Part shown: positions 27,669-36,498 of the stretch, one piece after another
Numbering within the stretch: the stretch's first letter is position 1
How the letters are laid out: every line of letters starts with the position of its first letter
Assembly: GCA_021790795.1 (NCBI GenBank)
Contig: JAJYFU010000015.1
Coordinates: 1 to 40,464, forward strand
Length of the DNA: 40,464 bases
From: Pseudomonadota bacterium
GTDB taxonomy: Bacteria; Pseudomonadota; Gammaproteobacteria; Steroidobacterales; Steroidobacteraceae
Direction of reading: 5' to 3'
Notes under the pieces: model-generated
Seen by the model: only the letters and a program-made list of their open reading frames with translations
What the model was told of the DNA's origin: nothing
Databases searched by the model: none
Made by a program: the position numbers and the translations under genes

Positions 27669-28193
27669 TCACATGGAGCGGACGTCGGGACTGAGGGATT
27701 GCGGCTCGAGCGGCCATAGACCCTCGGGCGTAAGCCGGGCTCTGAGCTCGGATACCCGGCCGAGCCCAGGCACATCGAGATCCGGGGCGATATCGCCCAG
27801 AGGATACAGAACGAAGTTGCGCTCCACTATACCGGGATGCGGCAAGCGCAGCTGCGGTCCTTCGCGACACTCGCGGCCGAAGACCAGCAGATCGAGGTCG
27901 ATCAGGCGCGGGCCCCAGCGCGGCCCGCCCGGCGTGCGTCCGAGGGCGCTCTCCAGCGCCTTCAGCGCCGCGAACAGGCCATCGGCATCGAGCCGAGTGA
28001 GCAGACCGGCCACGGCGTTGACGAAGTCCGGCTGCGCCACCGGGCCGAACGGGCGCGAGCCGTACAGCGGCGAGCGGCACACCGCAAGCGTCTCCGGCAG
28101 CCCGGCCAGGCGCTCGCAGGCGCGCAGCACCTGGCGCCGCGGGTCTTCCAGATTGCTGCCGATGCCCACATAAGCCGGCTGCCAGCGCCGCAT
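27669..28193 (-). CDS. folK: 2-amino-4-hydroxy-6-hydroxymethyldihydropteridine pyrophosphokinase
   Basis: FolK transfers pyrophosphate from ATP to hydroxymethyl-dihydropterin in folate synthesis. It shows YVGIGSNLEDP at the N-terminus, the GPRLIDLDLLVFG signature with its metal-binding aspartates, and LPHPGIVERNFVLYPL. The 174 residues are slightly longer than E. coli FolK. It starts 15 bases after the pcnB stop and ends four bases before the kinase start. Confidence 0.96.
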   Translation of the reverse strand: MRRWQPAYVGIGSNLEDPRRQVLRACERLAGLPETLAVCRSPLYGSRPFGPVAQPDFVNAVAGLLTRLDADGLFAALKALESALGRTPGGPRWGPRLIDLDLLVFGRECREGPQLRLPHPGIVERNFVLYPLGDIAPDLDVPGLGRVSELRARLTPEGLWPLEPQSLSPDVRSM

Positions 28194-28208
28194 CGGCCCA
28201 AAACCCGC

Positions 28209-29708
28209 TCAGGACGCGCCGTTGCTCGTACGGTGGCGCCCGCCTCGGCGCCGCCGCCGGCGGCCCGTTTGACCCCCGGGGCGCTCCGGTCCGGCCGCGA
28301 GCGCATCGGCCATGCGGCCCTGCTCTTCTTCCGAGACGCTCTGCAGATCGGTCCACCATTTCGCGATATCGGCCGAGGCCATACCGAACTGCGCGCGCAG
28401 CAGCAGCAGATCGTAGGCGGCCCGGAATCGCGGATGACCGATCAGCCGCAGCGCGCGGCGGCCGCGGGGATGCTCCAGCCGCGGCTGCAGCGCGAACATC
28501 TCGCGCAGGCCGAGCGTGAAGCGTTTCGGTATTGCAACGTGGCGCTGCGCCTCGCGCACCGCCTGATCACAGGCCTCCAGGATCGCGGCAAACTCGTGCC
28601 AGCGCGAGGGCGGCAGGGACTCGATGATCGCGGCGATGGGTCCGTACAGCAGCAGCGCGAGCAGGAACGTCGGGGTGACGGACCGGCTGGCGAGCACGCG
28701 CGCATCGGTATTGGCCAGGCCTTTAATCACCAGCTTCTCGACCAGGCTGCGCGGATGCGCCGCCAGGTACGACTCGACGTTCGGCAGCAGCGCCTCGAGC
28801 AATCCGCGGCGGCGCAAGACGGGCAGGCTGCGCTCGCCGTGGCCGGTGAGAAACAATTTCAGCGTCTCATCGAACAGCCGTGCCGGCGGCACGCCCCCGA
28901 GCAGATCGCGCAGCCGTCCGATCGGCTCGGCGCTGGCCGGCTCGAGCGTGAAGCCGAGCTTCGCCTCGAAACGCGCCGCCCGCAGCATGCGCACCGGATC
29001 CTCGCGGTAGCGCGTCTCGGGATCGCCGATCATGCGCAGTTGCCGCGCCGCGATGTCCTCGGCGCCGCCGACGTAATCCCAGATGGAAAAGTCGGCGATG
29101 TTGTAATACAGCGCGTTGGCGGTGAAATCGCGCCGCCAGACGTCCGCTTCGATGGTGCCGTAAACGTTGTCGCGCAGGATGCGGCCCGTATCGTCGAACA
29201 TCCGCTCGGTATCCGGGACCGGCGCATCGCGGCCGGCATGCTCGGCTTCGAGCAGTGCCGCGCCCGCCTCGGTGACCGGGCCGCCCTGATCGAGCAGCTC
29301 GTCCTCGGCTTGCACCGGCTCGGCGTCGGTGAGCTCGCTCTCGGGCGTCTCCTCGTCCTGGATCGGGGCGCTTGTGCCCCGGAACGTGGCCACCTCGATG
29401 ATCTCCTGACCGAAGAAGACGTGCGCCAGGCGGAAGCGCCGCCCGACGAGCCGGCAATTGCGGAACAGGCGCTTGACCTGCTCGGGCAGCGCGTCGGTGG
29501 CGACGTCGAAGTCCTTCGGCTCCAGGCCCAGGAGCAGGTCGCGGACGCAGCCGCCGACGAGAAACCCCTGAAACCCGGCATCGCGCAGGCGGTAGAGCAC
29601 GCGCAGCGCGTTTGGCGAGATGTGAGAGCGGGATATGGTGTGCTGCGCCCGCGGGATGATCCGGGGCACTACTTGGGGCGCATCGGAGTGCGCATCGGGA
29701 GAATTCAA
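28209..29708 (-). CDS. pcnB: Poly(A) polymerase I with an acidic insertion
   Basis: PcnB adds 3' A-tails that mark RNA for decay. The nucleotidyltransferase motif FLVGGCVRDLLLG is at residues 49-61 and the catalytic aspartates D66 and D68 are in KDFDVAT; RRDFTANALYY and the REDPVRMLRAARF segment follow. The C-terminus ends in a basic run (TGRRRRRRGGRHR), as in E. coli. Between EVATFRG (105-111) and RILRDN (176-181) there is a roughly 64-residue stretch rich in Glu/Asp, about twice the length of that linker in E. coli. The start is a TTG at 29708, or possibly an in-frame ATT at 29732; E. coli pcnB itself is known to use AUU. Neither has a good ribosome binding site. Confidence 0.93.
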   Translation of the reverse strand: MNSPDAHSDAPQVVPRIIPRAQHTISRSHISPNALRVLYRLRDAGFQGFLVGGCVRDLLLGLEPKDFDVATDALPEQVKRLFRNCRLVGRRFRLAHVFFGQEIIEVATFRGTSAPIQDEETPESELTDAEPVQAEDELLDQGGPVTEAGAALLEAEHAGRDAPVPDTERMFDDTGRILRDNVYGTIEADVWRRDFTANALYYNIADFSIWDYVGGAEDIAARQLRMIGDPETRYREDPVRMLRAARFEAKLGFTLEPASAEPIGRLRDLLGGVPPARLFDETLKLFLTGHGERSLPVLRRRGLLEALLPNVESYLAAHPRSLVEKLVIKGLANTDARVLASRSVTPTFLLALLLYGPIAAIIESLPPSRWHEFAAILEACDQAVREAQRHVAIPKRFTLGLREMFALQPRLEHPRGRRALRLIGHPRFRAAYDLLLLRAQFGMASADIAKWWTDLQSVSEEEQGRMADALAAGPERPGGQTGRRRRRRGGRHRTSNGAS

Positions 29709-29723
29709 TTCGGCGCTTTCTGC

Positions 29724-29751
29724 TTGAGCAATGAATCAGGATACCTATAAT
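29724..29751 (+). promoter_or_regulatory. Sigma70-type promoter of tRNA-Glu
   Basis: A perfect -10 TATAAT (29746-29751) follows a -35 of TTGAGC (29724-29729) with 16-base spacing. The sequence after the -10 is GC-rich (CCGCGC), as in stringently controlled stable-RNA promoters. Start of transcription would fall near 29758, about 22 bases before the tRNA. The same DNA read on the minus strand gives TATTAT (29747-29752) ahead of pcnB. Confidence 0.7.
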
Positions 29752-29779
29752 ACCGCGCTCCTGCAGCCAGGCCGGCCAC

Positions 29780-29855
29780 GCTCCCTTCGTCTAGAGGCCC
29801 AGGACATAGCCCTCTCAAGGCTGTAACACGGGTTCGAATCCCGTAGGGAGCGCCA
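29780..29855 (+). tRNA. tRNA-Glu (anticodon CUC)
   Basis: The cloverleaf is complete and the CCA is encoded. The acceptor arm is GCTCCCT paired with AGGGAGC, the discriminator is G, the D-arm is GTCTAGAGGCCCAGGAC as in other Glu tRNAs, the T-arm is ACGGG/CCCGT around TTCGAAT, and the anticodon stem TAGCC/GGCTG (one wobble pair) holds the loop CTCTCAA. The middle triplet of that loop is CTC, so it reads GAG. GAG is the favoured Glu codon in GC-rich genomes; a UUC isoacceptor must exist elsewhere to read GAA. Confidence 0.95.
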
Positions 29856-30338
29856 ATAATCAATCACTTACGGCACGTCCACGGGGTGCGTGCCCCCGGA
29901 TATCCCGGCGAGGCGCACCCCGGCATATCGCGCGCCGGTGCGCGAAATCTGCCCGGCGACGCCGTCCCCGACCGGCTCACCTCGAGAACCTGATCTGCAA
30001 TCCCGTGATGTGGTCGGGGAGCCCCGCCTCCGCGACACGCTCGGCGAGAGATCCCCAATCAAACAGCGGCCGGGCGCCGCTCGCCCACTCCCGGACAACA
30101 TCGCGCGCACCGAAGCCCGTACAGCCGTCAACAAGAAGGCACTTCTTGCATTACCATTAGGCAGCTTCGCTGTTGGCGGGAGAGGCCCGCGCCGCGGGCA
30201 CGATGGGCCCGGTCATCGGGCACATTCCAAAAAGCAAGCAGCCAGACCCTGAGCCGAGCTCTCGTCCGCGAAGCGCAGAGTCGGGCTGGTGAGGCGGGCA
30301 CGCCAGCCCCCGCCTCGGTACGAGGAATGAGGAACCGA
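29856..30338 (+). other. Gene-poor leader between tRNA-Glu and tamA with several hairpins
   Basis: I find no supported gene in these 483 bases. Inverted repeats present: 29872-29894 (6-bp GGCACG/CGTGCC just after the tRNA, no T tract), 30132-30148 (7-bp perfect CAAGAAG/CTTCTTG with a 3-base loop), 30291-30316 (8-bp perfect GAGGCGGG/CCCGCCTC, 10-base loop) and 30313-30325 (5-bp CCTCG/CGAGG). The last two share bases and cannot form together; they end 13 bases before the tamA ATG. Around 30130-30250 there are reading-frame fragments resembling a signal peptide and a mature tail in different frames, perhaps a decayed small secreted gene. Confidence 0.4.
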
Positions 30339-32267
30339 ATGATTCGTGAGCTGGCCAACGGCGAGTGGAAAGGCCACACCACCAGCGCGGCCCCCCAGAC
30401 ATCCCGTGGCCAACGTCGCGGCCGGACGAGCACCGTGTGCGTGCTCGCACTGCTGCTGTGCTCGGCGATCGCCCTGCGCGTCGCCGAGGCGGCAACGCGC
30501 CTGCCGTACACGGTCAAGTGGACATCCACCGGGAAAGGGGCGATCAACTCGACCCTGAAGATGACCTCGCAGCTCGCGGCGCTGCGCACCACAGCCCCGG
30601 TCGGTCCGTTCGGTCTGATCGCCCGCGCGCGCGGCGATGTGAAGCGCTTGGAGACGGTGCTGCACAGCTTCGGTTACTACGACGGCACAATCACGATCAC
30701 GATCGACGGCGTGGGCCTCGACAGCGCCGGGCTCGGCAAGACCCTGAACGCCCTGCCGAAAGGCAAGGCTGCGCATGTGAAGATCACGCCGGTGCTCGGT
30801 CCCCTGTTTCACATCGGCCGCATCGACATCCAGGGGACGCTTCCCGCGGGCATGAAACGGACATTTGACCTGGCCTCGGGGGCCCCGGCCGTCGCCTCCG
30901 ATGTGTTGGCGGCGCGCGCGAGGCTGCAGAAGCGCTTGCAGGATGCCGGATACGCGCTCGCGACGGTCGCCAAGCCCATCGCCTACGAAGAGCCCGCGCA
31001 GCACCTGCTCAATCTGACTTTTCGCGTGCACAGCGGCCCGCATGTCCGCATCGGATCGATCCGCATCCAGGGACTGCGCCACGTTCGAGAGTCGCTGGCC
31101 ATACGGCAGCTCCCGCTGCATACCGGCGAGCTTTACGATACGGCCAGCGTCGAGAAGGCCCGGCAGGCTCTGCTGCGGCTCGGGCTGTTCTCCAGCGTCA
31201 CGGTCCGGCGGGGCGCTCCCGATCGGCGCCGGCGCGTACCGCTCACATTTCAAGTCAAGGAAAGCAAACGCTTCGCCGTTGGCGTCAACGCCGCCTACTC
31301 GAGCGACCTCGGCGGCAGCAGCGGCGTGAACTGGAGCGACCGCAACGTGCTCGGCGGCGGGCAGCGGCTCAGCGTATCCGCGACGGCCATCGATCTCGGC
31401 GGCACGGTCAGTACCGGCATCGGCTACGACGCGAGAGTCGGGTACGCCATCCCGGATTTCCATCGCCGTGATCAGACGCTAGGGTTTTCGGTTACCGCGC
31501 TCCGGCAGACGCTGGAGGCCTATACGCAAAACGGCGAGATGGCGCGCACCACGCTGACCCGCAGGCTCTCGAGCGACTGGACCGCGACCGCCGGCGCCGG
31601 CTACGAGCACGAGCGCATCCTCCAGCAGGGTCGCAACTACGCTTACAACCTGCTGTCGATTCCGCTCTCGGCACACTTCAACTCCACGGATCTGTCCTCG
31701 CCGCTCCTTGATCCGACTCACGGTTTCAAGATATCGATCAGGGCCGCCCCGACGCTCTCCTCCGGGGCTTCGGGCCAGCAGTGGTTCGTCATCCTGCAGG
31801 GCAGTATCGCGACTTACTTCGACGTGCATCGGCTCTTCCGGAGTGATCCCCCCGGACGCACGGTACTCGCCGCGCGGCTGCTTGCCGGCGTGGCGGAAGG
31901 GGCCAGCCAGTTCAGCCTGCCGCCCGATCAACGCTTCTACGCCGGCGGCAGCGGCACGGTGCGCGGCTATGCTTATCAGTCGGTCGGTCCGCAGTTTCCC
32001 GACGGTTATCCGGAAGGCGGCACGAGCATGCAGGCGGTCAATCTCGAGCTGCGCCAACGCATCGGCACAAGCTGGGGCGCCGTCCTGTTCGCCGATGCCG
32101 GTGGTGTCGCCGCGGGCTCGCAAAGCGTATACCGTGTCGGGGTGGGAATGGGTGTGCTCTATTACACGTCCATCGGACCGATCCGGCTCGACTTCGCCGT
32201 GCCGACGCGCCCGCTGCGCAATGGCGGCAGTTTCGAGGTCTACATCGGCCTCGGGCAGGCCTTCTGA
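30339..32267 (+). CDS. tamA: Outer-membrane translocation and assembly protein TamA (Omp85 family)
   Basis: TamA is an outer-membrane Omp85 barrel that works with inner-membrane-anchored TamB in outer-membrane protein and lipid assembly. The product has a hydrophobic signal segment (about residues 32-52, ending near RVAEA before ATRLP), POTRA-like domains in the N-terminal half, and a C-terminal barrel with GGSGTVRGYAYQ, the conserved VRGY-type motif, and a terminal Phe (GLGQAF). I prefer the ATG at 30339 because GAGGAA lies suitably before it; an ATG at 30327 has the purine run directly against it. The stop shares a base with the tamB start (TGATG). Confidence 0.92.
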   Translation: MIRELANGEWKGHTTSAAPQTSRGQRRGRTSTVCVLALLLCSAIALRVAEAATRLPYTVKWTSTGKGAINSTLKMTSQLAALRTTAPVGPFGLIARARGDVKRLETVLHSFGYYDGTITITIDGVGLDSAGLGKTLNALPKGKAAHVKITPVLGPLFHIGRIDIQGTLPAGMKRTFDLASGAPAVASDVLAARARLQKRLQDAGYALATVAKPIAYEEPAQHLLNLTFRVHSGPHVRIGSIRIQGLRHVRESLAIRQLPLHTGELYDTASVEKARQALLRLGLFSSVTVRRGAPDRRRRVPLTFQVKESKRFAVGVNAAYSSDLGGSSGVNWSDRNVLGGGQRLSVSATAIDLGGTVSTGIGYDARVGYAIPDFHRRDQTLGFSVTALRQTLEAYTQNGEMARTTLTRRLSSDWTATAGAGYEHERILQQGRNYAYNLLSIPLSAHFNSTDLSSPLLDPTHGFKISIRAAPTLSSGASGQQWFVILQGSIATYFDVHRLFRSDPPGRTVLAARLLAGVAEGASQFSLPPDQRFYAGGSGTVRGYAYQSVGPQFPDGYPEGGTSMQAVNLELRQRIGTSWGAVLFADAGGVAAGSQSVYRVGVGMGVLYYTSIGPIRLDFAVPTRPLRNGGSFEVYIGLGQAF

Positions 32268-35200
32268 TGCGCCGGGCGTTGCGCATCGCGGCATGGAGCG
32301 TCTGCGCGGTGCTGCTGCTGGCCGTGCTGAGCGTCACGGCCCTGATCGTCGCCGGCAATACCCGCGCCGGGCGCCATCTGATCGAGCACGAGACGGCGCA
32401 GCTCTCCTCGGGGCGCATGCGCATCGCGGGCCTCGGCGGCCGGTTCCCCTCCCGCATCGATATCGCCAGCATTCAGTTGAGTGACTCGCGGGGTCCGTGG
32501 CTGCGCGCCGCGCACGTCTCACTGCGCTGGTCGCCCCTGGCGCTGCTCGCCTGGAATCTGCACGTCGAGCGGTTCGATATCGGCCAGGTCGATGTGCTGC
32601 GGCGGCCGGTGCCCTCCCGCTCGAGCCGCGCCCGCGGCCCCTCGCATTTGCCGGCCATCGACATCGATCACTTTCGGATCCACACGCTGCAGCTCGAACC
32701 GGCCGCCGCCGGCACCCTGGCGCGTCTGAACGTCCGGGGATCCCTCCATTACCGATCGATGACCGACGCGCGCGCGACCCTGCTCGCGCGGCGCACCAAC
32801 GGCATGGGCCTGTACAGTTTGCGGCTACGGACGGCGCCCGCGGCACTTACCGCCCGCGTCAAGGTCGAGGAGCCGGCAGACGGGCCCCTGCAACATTGGC
32901 TCAAACTCCCGGGACTCGGCCCCCTGGCGCTCGAGGCGAGCATCGAAGGGCCGCCACACGCGGAGACGCTTCGGCTCAGCGCGCACGCGGGAAAACTCGA
33001 CGCCCAAGCCCATGGAACCCTAGATCTCGGCCGACGCTCGGCCGATCTGACCTACGCAATCACCTCTGCGGCCATGCAGCCTCGACCGGGTGTGTCCTGG
33101 CGGCACATCGCGCTCCACGGCCACTGGCGCGGGCCGCTGGCAACGGCACAGGCAAACGGGACACTGAATCTCCAGGGCCTGCGGCTCGCCAATGGCTTGC
33201 GGCTGGGCACCCTCACCGCGAACCTGACCGCCGACGGCCAGGTCCTCACGGTGCACGCCACGGGCCGGCACATCAGGCTGCCGGGACCCCACCCGCGGCT
33301 GCTGCGGGGCTCGCCGCTGAGCGTTGAGGCGACCCTGCAGCTGCATGCGGCGCGCCGTCCGCTGCAGCTCGCGGCGACTGATCGCCTGTTCAGCCTGCGA
33401 GCGCGGCTGCTCACAGCCGGTGCGCGCAGTGCCGCTTTCGATCTGCGGTTGCCGCGACTGTCACCCCTTGCGGCGCTCTACCACGAGCGCATCCACGGCA
33501 CTCTGCGCCTCGTGGGCACGATCGCGCAGCACGGCACGCTCACGCGCCTCGCCGTCCGCGGCGCCGGCCGCGTACGGGGCGCGGGCGTTGCCGCGCGACT
33601 GCTCGGGCCCCACACGCGCCTTCGACTCGAAGCGAGCCTGACGTCAACGAAGGTGCGCTTACGGCGCTTCACGCTCTCGGGACGCGCAATCACGGTGTCC
33701 GCGACCGCGAGAGCGGAGCGCAACCCGCCGGGCGATGCGGCCGGCGCGGTGCGTGCAGTGCATGCCCGCTGGCGGCTCTCCCTGTCCGATCTGGCGCGGG
33801 TTGTCCCCGCGGCGAGCGGGTCGCTGGTGCTCACGGGCTCGGCCCAGGGCCCCTGGCACGCGCTGACACTCCTCGCACGAGCACATTCGAGGCTCTCCTT
33901 GCACGGGGCGCCACCCGAATCCCTCCAGGCCACCGTGCGGGCCCGCGGACTGCCCTCAGCCACCCATGCCGAGCTGCGGGTCGGGGGCACGCTCGCCGGC
34001 GCACCGGTGGCGCTCGAGGTCTCTCTGGTGCGATCCGCAACGCATACCTATGACCTCGACGTACGGCGCATGACCTGGAGAAGCGTAAGTCTCACCGGAC
34101 GTCTGCGTTCGGGCTCGAGCCTCGCGTCCACACGCGGCCAGCTGCGCCTGAGCATCGCGCGGCTGGCGGATCTACGGCCCCTGCTCGCAACGGCGCTCTC
34201 GGGACGCCTCGACGGGACCCTCGCGCTGGCTCCGGTGGCGGGTCGCGCGGGCGCCCGCATGCTGTTGGTCGCCCGCCACCTCGAGGCGCACGGTCTCAAA
34301 GGCGATGTCAGGCTGTCCGCCGTCGGCCCGCTCGATGCGCTGCGTCTCCGGCTCGCGGCCGAATCGCCCGACGTCCACGGCGCGCCCGCAAACCTGACGG
34401 CCACGGCACGGCTCGACCGCCTGCCGCGGTCGCTCGATCTGCGCGCTTTCGCCGCGCACTATCGCGGTCAGACACTGCAGCTGCTCTCGCCGTCGCAAGT
34501 GACATGGTCGGGCGGTCTTGCGGTACGCAATCTGCGGCTCGGGATCCAACGAACCGTCATCGCGCTCAATGGGAGGCTGTCTCCGACGCTCGATGTTCGC
34601 GCGTCGCTTCATCGGCTCGATGCCGGAGTCATCGACGCGTTCGCACCGCACCTGCTCTCGGGCGGCACCCTCAGCGCCGAAGCACGACTCAAGGGCCGCC
34701 GCACCTCGCCGGTCGGCCACGTATCGCTCGAGCTCACCGGCCTGAGATTCGCCGGCCCGGAGACGCAGGGACTGCCGGCGGTCAATCTGCGCAGCCACGC
34801 ACGCCTGCGAGCCGGGGTGGCCGCGGTTTCCGCCGTGCTGGTGGCGGGACCGGCGTCGCGTCTGTCGCTGAGCGGTCGCACGCCGCTCAATCGCGCGGGG
34901 CGGGTTGCGCTGACACTCACCGGCACGATGAACGCTGCGCTGATGAACGCCATCCTCGAGGCCAGAGGCGAGCGCGCGGCGGGAACGCTCACCGTCGATG
35001 CCCGCGTGAGCGGCAGGGAGCGAGCCCCGCGGATCCGCGGCGTCGTCACGCTCGCGAATGGAGATCTGCGCGACTACGCCGAAGGCGTCCACATCGGCGA
35101 CATCAACGCGCGCCTCGTCGGCGACCAGGGTGTCTTGAGGATCTCGAGCCTGACGGCGCGGGCCGGTCCGGGCCACCTGTCCGCGACCGGCACGATCGGG

Positions 35201-36265
35201 ATCCTCCAACCGCGTATGCCGATCGATGTCTCCCTGATCGCCCATCGGATCCGGCCGATCACGAATGACATCCTGACCGCCGATCTCGGTGCCGACATCC
35301 ACGTCGTGGGCACGCTGCGCGATCGCGTGAACGTCACCGGCACCATCCATCTGCACCATGCCGAGATCAGCATCCCGAACGGACTGCCGCCGAATGTCGC
35401 GACGCTGGATGTGATCCGTCCGGGCCAGGCGGTCCAGCCGGTGCGCGCGGCGCACCGATTGGTGATCGGCCTCGGGCTGACCCTGGACGCCCCGCGGGCC
35501 ATATTCGTCCGCGGAAGAGGACTCGACGCCCAGCTCGGCGGCAAGCTAGAAATCGCGGGCACATCCGCCCATCCTCGCGTGAGCGGCGGCTTCTCGATGA
35601 CCCGCGGTACCTTCTCTCTGGCGGGCACGAACCTCGACTTCACGAGCGGCCGGGTCAGCTTCAACGGCGAGGGCCTGCGGCACCGGATCGATCCCACCCT
35701 CGATTTCGTCGCGCAGAGCAGCGTGATGTACACCTCCGCGACGACTGTCACGCTGCGTGTCACGGGCTTCGCGGATGACCCGCGCATATCGCTCACGAGC
35801 AGTCCCCAACTGCCGCAGGACGATCTGCTCGCACTGCTGCTGTTCGGCGAGCCCGCCTCCCAACTCTCGCCTTACCAGCTCGGCGAGACCGGCGCTGCGC
35901 TCGCCACCCTGGACGGGCTCGGCGGATCGGGCGCCAGCAGTCTCAATCCCCTGACCTGGATCCGGCGCCACCTGGATCTGAACACGCTGTCGGTCGCCAG
36001 CGGCCAGCCGACCGGGGCCGCCGCCGCTCCCGGCACGCGGACCGGCGGCGCGAGCGTCACCGCCGGCAAGTACCTGTCGAACAACATATACGTCGCGGCG
36101 ACACACACGACACAAGGCACCAGCCAGATTCGCGTCGATATCGACCTAAGCCGCCACTTGAAGCTCGAGACGCGCCTGGGCAACGGTACCGCGACCACGC
36201 AAGGGACAACTCCGCAGAACGATCCCGGCAGCAGCATCGGCCTGGCCTACCAGCTGCGTTATTGA
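32267..36265 (+). CDS. tamB: Translocation and assembly module subunit TamB (DUF490)
   Basis: A very large (1332-residue) AsmA-like protein with one N-terminal membrane anchor (residues about 7-30), a long region of repeating beta-rich segments expected to form a hydrophobic groove across the periplasm, and the conserved TamB C-terminal domain from about residue 1000, including SGGFSMTRGTFSLAGTNLDF, the LLALLLFGEPAS stretch and a C-terminal ...GLAYQLRY. Proteins of this class probably move phospholipids to the outer membrane. The ATG overlaps the tamA stop, so the two are translationally coupled. Confidence 0.93.
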   Translation: MRRALRIAAWSVCAVLLLAVLSVTALIVAGNTRAGRHLIEHETAQLSSGRMRIAGLGGRFPSRIDIASIQLSDSRGPWLRAAHVSLRWSPLALLAWNLHVERFDIGQVDVLRRPVPSRSSRARGPSHLPAIDIDHFRIHTLQLEPAAAGTLARLNVRGSLHYRSMTDARATLLARRTNGMGLYSLRLRTAPAALTARVKVEEPADGPLQHWLKLPGLGPLALEASIEGPPHAETLRLSAHAGKLDAQAHGTLDLGRRSADLTYAITSAAMQPRPGVSWRHIALHGHWRGPLATAQANGTLNLQGLRLANGLRLGTLTANLTADGQVLTVHATGRHIRLPGPHPRLLRGSPLSVEATLQLHAARRPLQLAATDRLFSLRARLLTAGARSAAFDLRLPRLSPLAALYHERIHGTLRLVGTIAQHGTLTRLAVRGAGRVRGAGVAARLLGPHTRLRLEASLTSTKVRLRRFTLSGRAITVSATARAERNPPGDAAGAVRAVHARWRLSLSDLARVVPAASGSLVLTGSAQGPWHALTLLARAHSRLSLHGAPPESLQATVRARGLPSATHAELRVGGTLAGAPVALEVSLVRSATHTYDLDVRRMTWRSVSLTGRLRSGSSLASTRGQLRLSIARLADLRPLLATALSGRLDGTLALAPVAGRAGARMLLVARHLEAHGLKGDVRLSAVGPLDALRLRLAAESPDVHGAPANLTATARLDRLPRSLDLRAFAAHYRGQTLQLLSPSQVTWSGGLAVRNLRLGIQRTVIALNGRLSPTLDVRASLHRLDAGVIDAFAPHLLSGGTLSAEARLKGRRTSPVGHVSLELTGLRFAGPETQGLPAVNLRSHARLRAGVAAVSAVLVAGPASRLSLSGRTPLNRAGRVALTLTGTMNAALMNAILEARGERAAGTLTVDARVSGRERAPRIRGVVTLANGDLRDYAEGVHIGDINARLVGDQGVLRISSLTARAGPGHLSATGTIGILQPRMPIDVSLIAHRIRPITNDILTADLGADIHVVGTLRDRVNVTGTIHLHHAEISIPNGLPPNVATLDVIRPGQAVQPVRAAHRLVIGLGLTLDAPRAIFVRGRGLDAQLGGKLEIAGTSAHPRVSGGFSMTRGTFSLAGTNLDFTSGRVSFNGEGLRHRIDPTLDFVAQSSVMYTSATTVTLRVTGFADDPRISLTSSPQLPQDDLLALLLFGEPASQLSPYQLGETGAALATLDGLGGSGASSLNPLTWIRRHLDLNTLSVASGQPTGAAAAPGTRTGGASVTAGKYLSNNIYVAATHTTQGTSQIRVDIDLSRHLKLETRLGNGTATTQGTTPQNDPGSSIGLAYQLRY

Positions 36266-36431
36266 GAAGCGCTGGATCCGCCCCTGCCCGGGCCCGGCGC
36301 GTAGCGCCAAAGACCGTCGTTCGGGCTCCAGGCACCGCCTTGCCCTGCGCCTATTCCGTGCCGACGATTCAGGCTGCGCAATCGCCTCGAGGCCATGCGT
36401 AACGACTGAATCCGCGGCCCAAGGCTCCGGC

Positions 36432-36459
36432 CTGATGCGAAAGCCGGATGCGATATCAT
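36432..36459 (+). promoter_or_regulatory. Weak promoter candidate before the transketolase-family gene
   Basis: The 233-base gap after tamB holds a small GC hairpin at 36296-36308 (GGCGC/GCGCC), with no T tract, and a possible promoter: CTGATG (36432-36437) and TATCAT (36454-36459) with 16-base spacing. It lies about 40 bases before the start codon. The -35 is poor, so this is tentative. Confidence 0.3.
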
Positions 36460-36498
36460 GCTCATTCGGACCACCCACAGCTGGAGGCTAGGCGTCAC

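Noticed and set aside
29856-30327. Integration site or mobile-element remnant beside tRNA-Glu
   Set aside because: tRNA 3' ends are common attachment sites, but I found no repeat of the tRNA end beyond an 8-base match (AATCCCGT) and no integrase gene.
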